Below, in pieces: positions 37,175-45,720 of a stretch of 64,000 bases of DNA. Source of the stretch: UBA7672 sp963718145 (GTDB taxonomy: Bacteria; Pseudomonadota; Alphaproteobacteria; Caulobacterales; Hyphomonadaceae). The stretch lies in NCBI GenBank assembly GCA_963718145.1, contig CAVQYJ010000001.1, positions 124,001-188,000 on the forward strand. The letters are read 5' to 3'. A program made the translations under genes and the position numbers. Under the pieces are notes generated by a model, which made no database searches, was not told where the DNA came from, and was given only the letters and a program-made list of their open reading frames with translations. Within the stretch, counting starts at the first letter, position 1; each line of letters begins with the position of its first letter.

Positions 37175-37540
37175 TCATGATCCCGAAAGCAACAGATAAC
37201 CCGCTGCCGGGGCGTTGCTGTAGGTCGGGATAGCGGCACAAGCCGGCGCATCATAGAAGAATACCGTAATCGTGCGCTGCGTGGCAGAAGCGGTCATTAG
37301 CTGGGCTACCCAAGCGGTGCAGGTACCCGCCGGCACGTCGTTCCAGGTTGAACTGATGCTGCAGAGCCGGATCCAGTCGTTGCGGAAGCTGGGCAGCACC
37401 ATGACGCCGCCCCAGTTTTCGGTGATCATTGCCAACACGGTTCCGGAGCACCAACGAGGGTCGGCATGAGCAGGCTTCGCAAAAACTGTGCTGGCTGCGG
37501 CCAGCGCAGCGACGGCGACAGCAAAGGACTTGATCTTCAT
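37175..37540 (-). CDS. Small secreted cysteine-containing protein
   Basis: 121 residues; GGGGGAGA directly precedes the ATG. Signal peptide cut near PAHA|D. The mature part is ~95 residues, aromatic and beta-like, with four cysteines (WCSG, RLCSISS, GTCTAW, PACAAIP), which suggests two disulfides. The order (Cys-x-W early, 'GTCT' later, short hydrophobic end) recalls the secreted protein at 56814, which occupies the same place in the second cassette, though sequence identity is low. Function unknown. Confidence 0.65.
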   Translation of the reverse strand: MKIKSFAVAVAALAAASTVFAKPAHADPRWCSGTVLAMITENWGGVMVLPSFRNDWIRLCSISSTWNDVPAGTCTAWVAQLMTASATQRTITVFFYDAPACAAIPTYSNAPAAGYLLLSGS

Positions 37541-37748
37541 TTTCTCCCCCAGTCTGACTGAGCGTATCCGGCGTACGCTCTTTGCATGACGTGACGGCTC
37601 TCCGGCCGGAGTGCGGAACGCCGATTTCGTCCGGTAGCTTCATCCATGACACCCTATCCATTTCATCACGCTCGTCGGATCTTGCGAGGCGATAATCAAG
37701 CCGACACCGCAAGGATGATTGCGTCGTCGCTGGTTGCGCGAGGGGAAG

Positions 37749-38042
37749 CTAGTCCAACGGGATCACCACATAGCCAAGCAGCGGAACAACCACGAGCTGT
37801 GTCGTGGGCGGGGGAGGCGGAGGCGGCGGGGGCAACGGTGGGATCGATACGACGTTCATGCGGTTGTCGGCCGGATCATAAGTGTAGAGCATGGCGCTGC
37901 CATCGGGTCGCTCAACCTCGATCAGCCGCCCCAGCGCATCGTATTTATACTTGACGGTTTGCGCTGAAGCTTCGCCAGCACTCGCCAACACGCCCGTGAT
38001 GATCAGCGCACCGACTTCAGCTGTCCAGCTAGATCGAGGCAT
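37749..38042 (-). CDS. Secreted mini-YD protein with polyproline tail (copy 1)
   Basis: 97 residues: signal peptide (cut near ASA|Q, residue 27), then exactly one pair of YD/RHS-type repeats (KYKYDALGRLIEVE, then YTYDPADNRMNVV, residues 31-65), a polyproline run at 68-79, and a hydrophobic C-terminus. It shares about 39 of its first 67 residues, without gaps, with the protein at 57313. It lies 414 bp from, and divergent to, the first Rhs gene. The repeats are the same kind that build the Rhs shell, so it could cap or dock onto it; that is inference. Confidence 0.78.
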   Translation of the reverse strand: MPRSSWTAEVGALIITGVLASAGEASAQTVKYKYDALGRLIEVERPDGSAMLYTYDPADNRMNVVSIPPLPPPPPPPPPTTQLVVVPLLGYVVIPLD

Positions 38043-38456
38043 CGCCGTTGACCCCCAATGCGAACCAAGACTTTTGCATAAGAGCGCTTCCCCCTAAAGA
38101 GCCAAGCGGATGGCAGGCGCAGCTTTTCTGTTGATGCTCGCTGCTCCTTCTCGGCGGGGCTCACGCATTGCCTCCAAGCGCTGTCTTGCCTAGGTCGACG
38201 CGGCGCCCAGAAATCTCCGCATAGCCCGGAGATTTCCGTTGCCATTTTCTGATCTGTGTTTTCTCTTTGCGTGTGGCATGTGGCGAGTTCGAAGTCCGCA
38301 GCAGCTGGTTCGCGCGTGGACCTTCGCCAAAGTTGGGCGTGATGCCTGGGCGCGACGCGGAACAGCCTGGGAGGTCGTTGATTGGCGTAAGCGTGCAGTC
38401 AGGTTGTGGCCGCTGACCGGCGTCGATAGGCGTCTGTCGCCCAGGGGGACACGTGG
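38043..38456. other. Divergent intergenic region upstream of the first Rhs gene
   Basis: 414 bases between the mini-YD gene and the Rhs gene, which point away from each other. It must hold both promoters. I find no convincing gene or RNA; an AGGGGG RBS sits at its right end for the Rhs gene. Confidence 0.4.
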
Positions 38457-41400
38457 ATGAAACGTCGCGTCGTTGGCCTGTTTGCTGCTCTGATCCTACG
38501 AGCGGCCGCTGAGAGCGAGACGACGGAAGAATCCACCCGTCGTTGGAAACGTAGAAGTGTCCCAGGCGCTTGGCCGAAGCGGTGGAGGCGCGCTGTTGCT
38601 GCGATTTGCCTCTCGCTCGCGCTATTTGGATTGATCGGATCTGCCAGCGCGCAAGACGTCAAACCACCGCCGATCGCTAGTCCCGTCGATCAAAACGGCG
38701 TCAACCTGATCACCGCCGAGGCGACGTTTCCTGAGCCTTCCGTCGGGATCGGAGCGAGGGGACAGGGCGGACTTTATTTCCAGCGGGGACGACGATCAAA
38801 AGCCCTGGCGATCATCGCTGGTTCTCCTCCAAATCCTTATCCGCACGCGAGCTGGGTTGGCAGCAACTTTTACGGCTATGCTTCTGGCCCGATCGGCGCC
38901 GGTCCCAAGTTGGCGGTGTTTGGCGGAACGAGCCATCTCGCGGGTATCGACGGCTCGCACTTCGACACTGTGAGCGGCAAATACGTGTTCACGACTGCGG
39001 ATGGGACCCGGGCCACTTTCGATCCGAACCTGACGAACGTTTTCCCAATGCTTGGGCAGGATGGATTTCAGGTCAACCTTGACGAGCTGCAGACAATCTG
39101 GGGCTGGATAACCCAGCTAGAGAAGCCGGACGGCGAGATCATCACCTGGCATTATGTCCAGCTCGGCGGCGTCGGATGGCCGGCAGATAGCGCGTTTCGC
39201 TTGCAGTCCGTCACGAATAATCTCGGGTATCAGATTCATTTCAAGTACAAGCGCGATGACGCGCCGGATCAAACGTATGTCCACGACTGGATGGAGGTCG
39301 AAAAGGTTACGGCAATTGACAATGCCGTCTACAACTGCGCGCCGACTGCAACATCGTGCTCGGACAGCACAGGCGCCGACTGGCCGTATCTCATCTACGG
39401 CGGAGAATCGACAACGGTCAGGACGGTGACGGATCGGTTGGGAAACACGACCCGATACTACTATTCCGCCATTGGGGGTCCCGGCTTTTTGCTGAACTCC
39501 ATTCGCAGTCCGGCGAGCCCGAGCACGGACGATGTTGTGCTCGGATCTTCTGGGTCCACGATCACGGTTACAATCAACGGCGCGGTGTGGAGCTACACTC
39601 CTGCGGTGCTGGCTGGAGCTTTCGGAAGCGGAACTCGCGGGCAGATGACCGTTTCAGGCCCCAACGGTTACACGCGCGTCGTTCAGAGGGAAAACCCCGA
39701 TGTTCTCGCCGAACCGCCCCAAGAAATTACCAGTGACACAATGAATGGGGTCACCACGACCTATCGGTACAGTTCCTACACAACGAAGACCAACGAGGCG
39801 CCGGGAAAACTGACCAAGGTAACGAACTGGGATGGCGGTTTTTCTGAATTCTTCTACGACTCTCGCCGCAACGTCACACAGAGACGCGATGTAGCGAAGC
39901 CGGGTTCGGGATTGGCCGACATCAACACCTATGCAGCCTATCCTGAGACCGGCGTCACGGTCTGTTCGAATCCCAAGACCTGCAACAAGCCGACATCGGT
40001 CACGGATGCGCGCGGCAGTATTTCGACCTTCGCCTATGATGCCAGTCATGGCGGGCTGCTGACGGCGACGAAGGCTGCGCCTGGGTCCGGGCCTTACGCG
40101 GGCATCCAGCCGCAGGTGCGCAACACCTACAGCGACAACGGCACGGGGATCGTACGGCTTGCCTCGACCTCGACCTGCGCCACGACTGGCTCGTGCGCTG
40201 GCGCGGCCGATGAGACGATTGTCGAGACGACCTACAACGCGAAGCGGATGCCGGCGACGGTGACGACGCGGGCGGGCAACAGCTCGATCAGTTCGACGGT
40301 GGCGATGACCTACACGCCGCAGGGCGATGCGGCGAGCGTGGATGGACCGCTGCCTGGAGCGGCAGACACGGCCTACAGCTATTACGACTCGATGCGCCAG
40401 GTTCGCGCGGTGGTGACGCCGGATCCCGATGGCGGCGGCTCGCTGCTCTATCGAGTGAGCAAGACAACCTACGATGCCGATGGCAATCCCGTCACGATCG
40501 AGAAGGGCGAGGTTGGAACGCCTGCAGGCTGGGACTCGCTGACGGTCCGTGCGCGCACGACGCTGGAGCATGACACGTTCGGACGGACAGTTCGCCAGAA
40601 CCAGATCAACCTGGTGAGCGGCCTGCCGGAGACGGTGGTCCAGACCAGCTATGATGCGGCTGGCCGGGTTGAGTGCGTGGCGCAGCGGATGAACGCTACG
40701 GCCTTCGGCTCTCTGCCGGCCGCATGCACACAAGGCACAGCAGGCACGTTCGGGCCGGACCGCATCGTTCGGACGACCTATGACGCCAATGGCGATCCGC
40801 TGGTGATCCAGTCGGGCTATGGCACGGCGCTGGTGCGCAATGAGCGGACGATGACCTATCTGGCGCCGGGCCAGGCCGGCACGCTCAAGGACGCCGCCGG
40901 CAACCTCACGACCCTGGAATATGACGGGTTCGACCGGCTGAAGAAGACCCGCTATCCGGTGGCGACTGTCAGCGCCAACTCCAGCTCGACAACCGACTAT
41001 GAAGAGGTCGGCTACGATGCGGCCGGCAACATCACGTCGGAGCGCCGGCGCGACGGGCTGACGGTCGCCAACACCTACGACAATCTCAACCGGCTGAGGC
41101 TCAAGGACTTCTCGGACGCGACGCCGGACGTCACCAACTCCTACGACAATCTCGCCCATCTGGTGACGGCAAGCTCCAGCAGCGGGAACGTGTCGTGGGC
41201 CTATGACGCGCTGGGCCGGGTGACCTCCGAGACGCAGCCCAATGGCGCGGTCTCATACGGATACAACTCTGCCGGCCAGCGGACCCAGCTCACCTGGCCC
41301 GGGAGCAGCTTCGCGGTTCACTACCAGTATTACGACGATGGTGCGCTGAAGCTGATGGGGCTCAACGGCGCGTCGGACGTGCTGGCGACGTTTTACTACG

Positions 41401-42779
41401 ATGAGCTGGGCCGCAGGAAGTCGGTCTGCCGCAGCGCCGGGACGTCTTCCGCCTGCAGCGGCGGGGCCCGCACCTTCTACGGCTATGACGCGGTCTCAAG
41501 GCTTGCCGGCCTGAGCCACGATCTCCTGACCAGCGCCTCGACCTACGATCTGTCGACCACGTTCACCTACAGCCCGGCGAGCCAGCTCACGAGCCGCGCG
41601 GCGTCGGCCTCGACCTATGAGTGGCCCTTTGTCCAGGCGTTTAGCGACGGCTACACGGTCAACGGCCTCAACCAGTATGCCTCGGTCGCAGGGCAGAGCC
41701 TCACCTATGACGGCCGCGGCAACACCACCAACGACACGACCAAGGCCTACAGCTACGACGCCATGAACCGGCTGACCGGCTCGCCCACCAATGGCGCCTC
41801 GGCGGTCTACGATGCGACCGGCCGGCTCGTACAGATCGCCCAGGGCGGAGCGACGACGCGGTTCCTCTATGATGGCACGCGGCTCATCGCCGAATACGAT
41901 GGCGCGGGCGCGCTGCTGCGCCGCTATGTGCATGGCGACGGGGTCGACGATCCCATGGTGTGGATCGAGGGCACAACCGCCCGCAGCCACCTGTTCAAGG
42001 ACGAGCGCGGCTCGGTGATCGCGGCCGACACCGGATCAGCGGTTACGACCATGCGCTACGACGAATACGGCGCCCGTGACGCCAGCGCCACCTACAGCGG
42101 CCGGTTCCAGTACACCGGCCAGACCTGGATGCCGGAACTCGGGCTCTACTACTACAAGGCCCGCGCCTATAACCCCGACCTCGGAAGGTTCATGCAGACC
42201 GATCCCATCGGCACGAAGGATCAGGTGAATTTGTACGCATACGTGGGGAACGATCCGCTGAACAAAGTGGACCCGGAAGGAAAGTTTTGGGCATTTGTCC
42301 TTGGTTTCGCGGGGGACGTAGCTTCCCAAATGATCCTCGAGGGAAAAAGTTTGGGGGATGTCGACCTTGTCAGCGCCGGAATATCAGGTGTTCAGATGCA
42401 GTTGGGCTATGGACTGCTTAAACAGGGCATGAATCTAAAAAAAGCATTCGACAAACTGAAGGATGCAAACAAGGCGATCGAGAAGGCCGAGAAGTATACG
42501 AAAAATAAGATCGACGGGGACAGCCTGCGAAAAGCACGCGAAGCTTTTTACAAAGAGAGTAAGGTACGCGAAAAGAGGGGCGAAGTCATTGAGGAGCTGG
42601 CTAAGAAAGGGACTGCTGGGGCCAGCGCAATCGCGGGGGCCCAAGCCGCAAAACAGGCCGCACCCGAAATTACTCCTAATGATATCTCTCGAGCAATCAC
42701 CGGCCAACCTCCCAAGCCTCCGGAAACTCCGGAACCTCCGAAGGTCACGTGTCGCCCTGGGGAGTCTTGTATACTCTAA
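38457..42779 (+). CDS. Secreted YD-repeat (Rhs-type) polymorphic toxin, intact copy
   Basis: 1440 residues. The leader is long: 45 Arg/Trp-rich residues, then a hydrophobic core and a cut near SASA|Q (residue 65), so Sec export and no PAAR or VgrG part. Tens of YD repeats follow (YDAAGNITSERR, YDNLNRLRLKD, YDELGRRKSV), ending in the Rhs-core closing motif (YNPDLGRFMQTDPIG, NDPLNKVDPEG at ~1272). The last ~165 residues are a different, Lys-rich helical domain with a proline-rich, Cys-containing end. I do not recognise the toxin fold. AGGGGG sits nine bases before the ATG. A small two-TM gene follows. Confidence 0.9.
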   Translation: MKRRVVGLFAALILRAAAESETTEESTRRWKRRSVPGAWPKRWRRAVAAICLSLALFGLIGSASAQDVKPPPIASPVDQNGVNLITAEATFPEPSVGIGARGQGGLYFQRGRRSKALAIIAGSPPNPYPHASWVGSNFYGYASGPIGAGPKLAVFGGTSHLAGIDGSHFDTVSGKYVFTTADGTRATFDPNLTNVFPMLGQDGFQVNLDELQTIWGWITQLEKPDGEIITWHYVQLGGVGWPADSAFRLQSVTNNLGYQIHFKYKRDDAPDQTYVHDWMEVEKVTAIDNAVYNCAPTATSCSDSTGADWPYLIYGGESTTVRTVTDRLGNTTRYYYSAIGGPGFLLNSIRSPASPSTDDVVLGSSGSTITVTINGAVWSYTPAVLAGAFGSGTRGQMTVSGPNGYTRVVQRENPDVLAEPPQEITSDTMNGVTTTYRYSSYTTKTNEAPGKLTKVTNWDGGFSEFFYDSRRNVTQRRDVAKPGSGLADINTYAAYPETGVTVCSNPKTCNKPTSVTDARGSISTFAYDASHGGLLTATKAAPGSGPYAGIQPQVRNTYSDNGTGIVRLASTSTCATTGSCAGAADETIVETTYNAKRMPATVTTRAGNSSISSTVAMTYTPQGDAASVDGPLPGAADTAYSYYDSMRQVRAVVTPDPDGGGSLLYRVSKTTYDADGNPVTIEKGEVGTPAGWDSLTVRARTTLEHDTFGRTVRQNQINLVSGLPETVVQTSYDAAGRVECVAQRMNATAFGSLPAACTQGTAGTFGPDRIVRTTYDANGDPLVIQSGYGTALVRNERTMTYLAPGQAGTLKDAAGNLTTLEYDGFDRLKKTRYPVATVSANSSSTTDYEEVGYDAAGNITSERRRDGLTVANTYDNLNRLRLKDFSDATPDVTNSYDNLAHLVTASSSSGNVSWAYDALGRVTSETQPNGAVSYGYNSAGQRTQLTWPGSSFAVHYQYYDDGALKLMGLNGASDVLATFYYDELGRRKSVCRSAGTSSACSGGARTFYGYDAVSRLAGLSHDLLTSASTYDLSTTFTYSPASQLTSRAASASTYEWPFVQAFSDGYTVNGLNQYASVAGQSLTYDGRGNTTNDTTKAYSYDAMNRLTGSPTNGASAVYDATGRLVQIAQGGATTRFLYDGTRLIAEYDGAGALLRRYVHGDGVDDPMVWIEGTTARSHLFKDERGSVIAADTGSAVTTMRYDEYGARDASATYSGRFQYTGQTWMPELGLYYYKARAYNPDLGRFMQTDPIGTKDQVNLYAYVGNDPLNKVDPEGKFWAFVLGFAGDVASQMILEGKSLGDVDLVSAGISGVQMQLGYGLLKQGMNLKKAFDKLKDANKAIEKAEKYTKNKIDGDSLRKAREAFYKESKVREKRGEVIEELAKKGTAGASAIAGAQAAKQAAPEITPNDISRAITGQPPKPPETPEPPKVTCRPGESCIL

Positions 42780-42967
42780 AGTCGACCGCGGAATGTTATG
42801 CAATCGGAATCAACTGGCGCAGCGCGCGGTTACTGCCCGCTAAGCCCTGTCGCACGGAGGCGTGGTGTGCAATAACCCGTCGGAACTCGTCTGATCCTTA
42901 CGCCGCTTGTTAGAGGAGCGCCTGCAAGCGCGCCACGCAGACAGGGGCTTCTGCCTGGAGCGAGGCC

Positions 42968-43219
42968 ATGAATCAAAACAAGAAATCACCTTTAGCGGCA
43001 GTATTATTCGGCATTGCGGTTCGCTCCTTCGTGCTGATGTTCGGGCGAATTTTCGTTATGGCTTGGTATATCTATTTTGCGCTGCAACTGTACACTAAGA
43101 TCGAGAGCGATAAAGTTATTTTCGGCGTTATGCTTGTACTGTCCATTTTTGGTCTGTGGCAGGTAATTGAGTTAGTGGCAAGGGCAACAAAGTTGACAGA
43201 CAAACCGCCTAGCAAGTAA
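42968..43219 (+). CDS. Small two-TM protein, candidate immunity protein for Rhs copy 1
   Basis: 83 residues; GGAGCGAGG precedes the ATG. Two hydrophobic segments (~15-37, IAVRSFVLMFGRIFVMAWYI; ~50-70, VIFGVMLVLSIFGLWQVI) with basic ends, finishing in TDKPPSK. Base composition is clearly more AT-rich than the Rhs core. It lies 188 bp after the Rhs C-terminal domain, the place of an immunity gene. Its size, topology and ending resemble the protein at 63260 behind the other Rhs gene. Function is inferred from position. Confidence 0.6.
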   Translation: MNQNKKSPLAAVLFGIAVRSFVLMFGRIFVMAWYIYFALQLYTKIESDKVIFGVMLVLSIFGLWQVIELVARATKLTDKPPSK

Positions 43220-43340
43220 CTGCAAGCACTCTTCGCAACTGTGACCTGCCTCAGGATTTTCGAACCGTAAGTTGCTTGAGGGATGGCCTGGCCTGGCCTG
43301 ACCTGAGCCCTGCGCGACGCCTGCAGCTCGTCTCGTCCGG

Positions 43341-43428
43341 CGAAATCAGGGTTGGCCGCGATACGCGGCGGGGAGGCGATAGCTGAACTGGCGCTACTTT
43401 CTTACTGAAAGATCTGTATTCCGCTCGC
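43341..43428 (-). pseudogene. Remnant of a prepilin peptidase 3' end
   Basis: These 88 bases align without gaps to 47131-47218, the 3' end and downstream flank of gspO, with 16 differences by my count (~82%). On the minus strand it still reads ASGIQIFQ-stop, against ASGIKIFQ-stop in the intact gene. It ends exactly where the truncated Rhs core begins, marking a recombination junction. Confidence 0.75.
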
Positions 43429-44997
43429 GTCCATTACCAGTATTGCGACGATGGCGCGCTGAAGCTGATGGGGCTCAACGGCGCGTCGGACGTGCTGGCG
43501 ACATTCTACTACGATGAGCTGGGCCGCAGGAAGTCGGTCTGCCGCAGCGCCGGGACATCGTCCGCCTGCAGCGGCGGGGCCCGCACCTTCTACGGCTATG
43601 ACGCGGTCTCAAGGCTTGCCGGCCTGAGCCACGATCTCCTGACCAGCGCTTCGACCTACGATCTGTCGACCACGTTCACCTACAGCCCGGCGAGCCAGCT
43701 TGCCAGCCGCACGGCGTCGGCCTCGACCTATGAGTGGCCCTTTGTCCAGGCGTTCAGCGACGGCTACACGGTCAACGGCCTCAACCAGTATGCTTCGGTC
43801 GCAGGCCAGAGCCTCACCTATGACGGCCGCGGCAACACCACCAACGACACGACCAAGGCCTACAGCTACGACGCCATGAACCGGCTGACCGGATCGCCGA
43901 CAAATGGCGCCTCGGCGGTCTACGATGCGACCGGCCGGCTCGTCCAGATCGCCCAGGGCGGAGCGACGACCCGGTTCCTCTATGACGGCACGCGGCTCAT
44001 CGCCGAATACGATGGCGTGGGCGCGCTGCTGCGCCGCTATGTGCATGGCGACGGGGTGGACGATCCCATGGTGTGGGTCGAGGGCGCGGGCACGCGCAAT
44101 CACCTGTTCAAGGACGAGCGCGGCTCGGTGATCGCAGCCGACACCGGCTCGGCGGTTGCGACCATGCGCTATGACGAATATGGCGCCCGCGACGCCAGCG
44201 CCTCGTACAGCGGCCGGTTCCAGTACACCGGCCAGACCTGGATGCCGGAACTCGGCCTCTATTACTACAAGGCCCGCGCCTACAACCCCGACCTCGGAAG
44301 GTTCATGCAGACCGATCCCATCGGGACCAAGGATCAGGTCAACCTCTATGCCTATGTCGGAAATGATCCGTTCAACAGGAGCGATCCGAGTGGAACATTT
44401 GGAAGCTGCGCGGAATTCATGGATCGCGCGGGCGGTTCAGCGTCCTGCACAGATTTTAGCGGTGACTGGGATGCTGACGGCACCAAGGATTGGGAGGAAG
44501 AGTACCTAAATCATGCGCCGCCGGCCCCGCCCCCCAGCGGTGCGGCGGGGGTGCCCACTGACCCTTCGGGCGACCCAAATGGGGAACCATATGTGCCGGA
44601 TTCGGCTCTCCCGCTTGGGTCACGCCAAATCTTGGCTGGCAGAGCTCCAGTCGTGGACAACGGCGAGGTGAAAGTTGTTCTGGAAACTCCGGCCGGCTAT
44701 ACGGCACATCCTCTGCCGGCAGGGGGTGGGCTGGTGCTGGCCCCGAAATCTTGGACTCCAGCAAGCGGATTTGCCAACACGATTAGAGTACAGCCAGCCG
44801 GGACCGGCTCCGCGAAGGCGGGAAATCCTTACGCTTCTCAATACCCAACTGGCTACTACATAGTTTACAATTCTACTGGACAGCCGATCTCGCCTTACTC
44901 CGGCCGTACGATGGGCAGAGACAAAATGCACAATCCATTTTCCGTTGTGACGCCGCCCTTGGACATTCTTGGGTGGATGATGGGGTGGTTCAAATAG
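43429..44997 (+). CDS. Truncated Rhs core with its own C-terminal domain (orphan tip)
   Basis: The Rhs frame starts abruptly at 43429 (VHYQYCDDGALK); the first ATG in frame is 43468, giving 509 residues. There is no signal peptide. The core part is nearly identical to the last ~300 core residues of the full-length copies, ending NDPFNRSDPSG near residue 306. A different ~200-residue tip follows: a short DxDxD-like acidic loop (DWDADGTKDWEEEY), a Pro/Gly linker and a compact end (GYYIVYNSTGQPISPYSG, GRDKMHNPF). This is the classic displaced Rhs tip, kept as a recombination donor. Expression is doubtful. Confidence 0.7.
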   Translation, partial: VHYQYCDDGALKLMGLNGASDVLATFYYDELGRRKSVCRSAGTSSACSGGARTFYGYDAVSRLAGLSHDLLTSASTYDLSTTFTYSPASQLASRTASASTYEWPFVQAFSDGYTVNGLNQYASVAGQSLTYDGRGNTTNDTTKAYSYDAMNRLTGSPTNGASAVYDATGRLVQIAQGGATTRFLYDGTRLIAEYDGVGALLRRYVHGDGVDDPMVWVEGAGTRNHLFKDERGSVIAADTGSAVATMRYDEYGARDASASYSGRFQYTGQTWMPELGLYYYKARAYNPDLGRFMQTDPIGTKDQVNLYAYVGNDPFNRSDPSGTFGSCAEFMDRAGGSASCTDFSGDWDADGTKDWEEEYLNHAPPAPPPSGAAGVPTDPSGDPNGEPYVPDSALPLGSRQILAGRAPVVDNGEVKVVLETPAGYTAHPLPAGGGLVLAPKSWTPASGFANTIRVQPAGTGSAKAGNPYASQYPTGYYIVYNSTGQPISPYSGRTMGRDKMHNPFSVVTPPLDILGWMMGWFK

Positions 44998-45353
44998 TGA
45001 GCAGAAACTTAGATTGGCTGACCGGCGGGGTCGTCGAAAACATCCACCTGAATTCCATTCAGATTTCGCTGGATGGGAATGATTTTGAGATCGCGTGGAA
45101 TTCCTCGTTCAGGATCATAAGAAACGGGTACGCGGGCGACTTAGTGGTCGCGCCTTTTAGTGGGAGCGTTCTGGCCGCCTGTGGCCTCGTCGAGCTCCTC
45201 GGTCTTGAACTACTAGGCGTAGATTTTGAGCAAGGCGCGTTTGTTGTAAGGCTTGCCGGGGACAACAAATTGTTAGTCACTTCGGATGGCGTGGAATCCG
45301 GCTACGTACGATCAAAGGTGGGGGAGGGACGTATCGAAGTCCTCGTCCAATGA
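44997..45353 (+). CDS. Candidate immunity protein, DUF6188-like
   Basis: 118 residues from a GTG whose G is the last base of the Rhs stop codon (TAGTGA), so translation is probably coupled. A GTG at 44973 would add eight residues inside the Rhs frame. The small beta-rich domain (IHLNSIQISLDGNDFEIAW, LLGLELLGVDFEQGAFVVRL) resembles DUF6188 proteins, many of which sit in immunity positions. No TM or signal peptide, so a cytosolic antitoxin-type role fits. Family match is by pattern, low certainty. Confidence 0.6.
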   Translation: MSRNLDWLTGGVVENIHLNSIQISLDGNDFEIAWNSSFRIIRNGYAGDLVVAPFSGSVLAACGLVELLGLELLGVDFEQGAFVVRLAGDNKLLVTSDGVESGYVRSKVGEGRIEVLVQ

Positions 45354-45720
45354 AACGTTCGGTATCCTCCTGCGCCTAGTTCGGCAGCCGTAGATGGGAA
45401 GAATTGCCGGGCATCAAGCGCGCCGGGTATCGTCTCCCACGCGCCAGTCAGAGGCGGCAACGCCAGGAAACGCCGGGACACAGCATGCGACGCCCTGAGA
45501 CGGCGTGCAGCTCCCTGCAACGCCTCCCGTCTCAGCTGCTCGACGTCGGTCAGGAAGGCGCTTCACGGCGCGCGGCGCAGGCGCCATACTTGCCGCAAGC
45601 ATCCGTGCCCGATCTTTGACATCTTGCATCAACGACCACGCCCGGCGGCCCGAAAACCGCATCAAGAGAAATCTTGCGCCGTGCGCGGAGCCGCAACGGC
45701 CGGCGCCAGCGTAAAGCCCA
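45354..45720. other. Stretch without a supported gene, left flank of the IS element
   Basis: 367 bases between the candidate immunity gene and the left IS inverted repeat. Several frames are open because of high GC, but none has a start with an RBS or a recognisable product. The broken transposase frame reads out of the IS to 45662. Confidence 0.4.

Noticed and set aside
37749..38042. Polyproline runs and YD repeats as a CRISPR or satellite array
   Set aside because: They are coding repeats in frame, without constant repeat plus variable spacer structure. No CRISPR array is seen in the window.
39654..41159. Long minus-strand open frame opposite the Rhs gene (also 41496-41990, 43609-44103, 60297-61553, 61890-62384)
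   Set aside because: Arg/Gly/Val-rich mirror of GC-rich repetitive YD codons; no RBS and no family resemblance. It repeats only because the core repeats.
43281..43310. Short GGCCT tandem repeat
   Set aside because: Only three to four units of five bases; not distinguishable from chance in GC-rich DNA.
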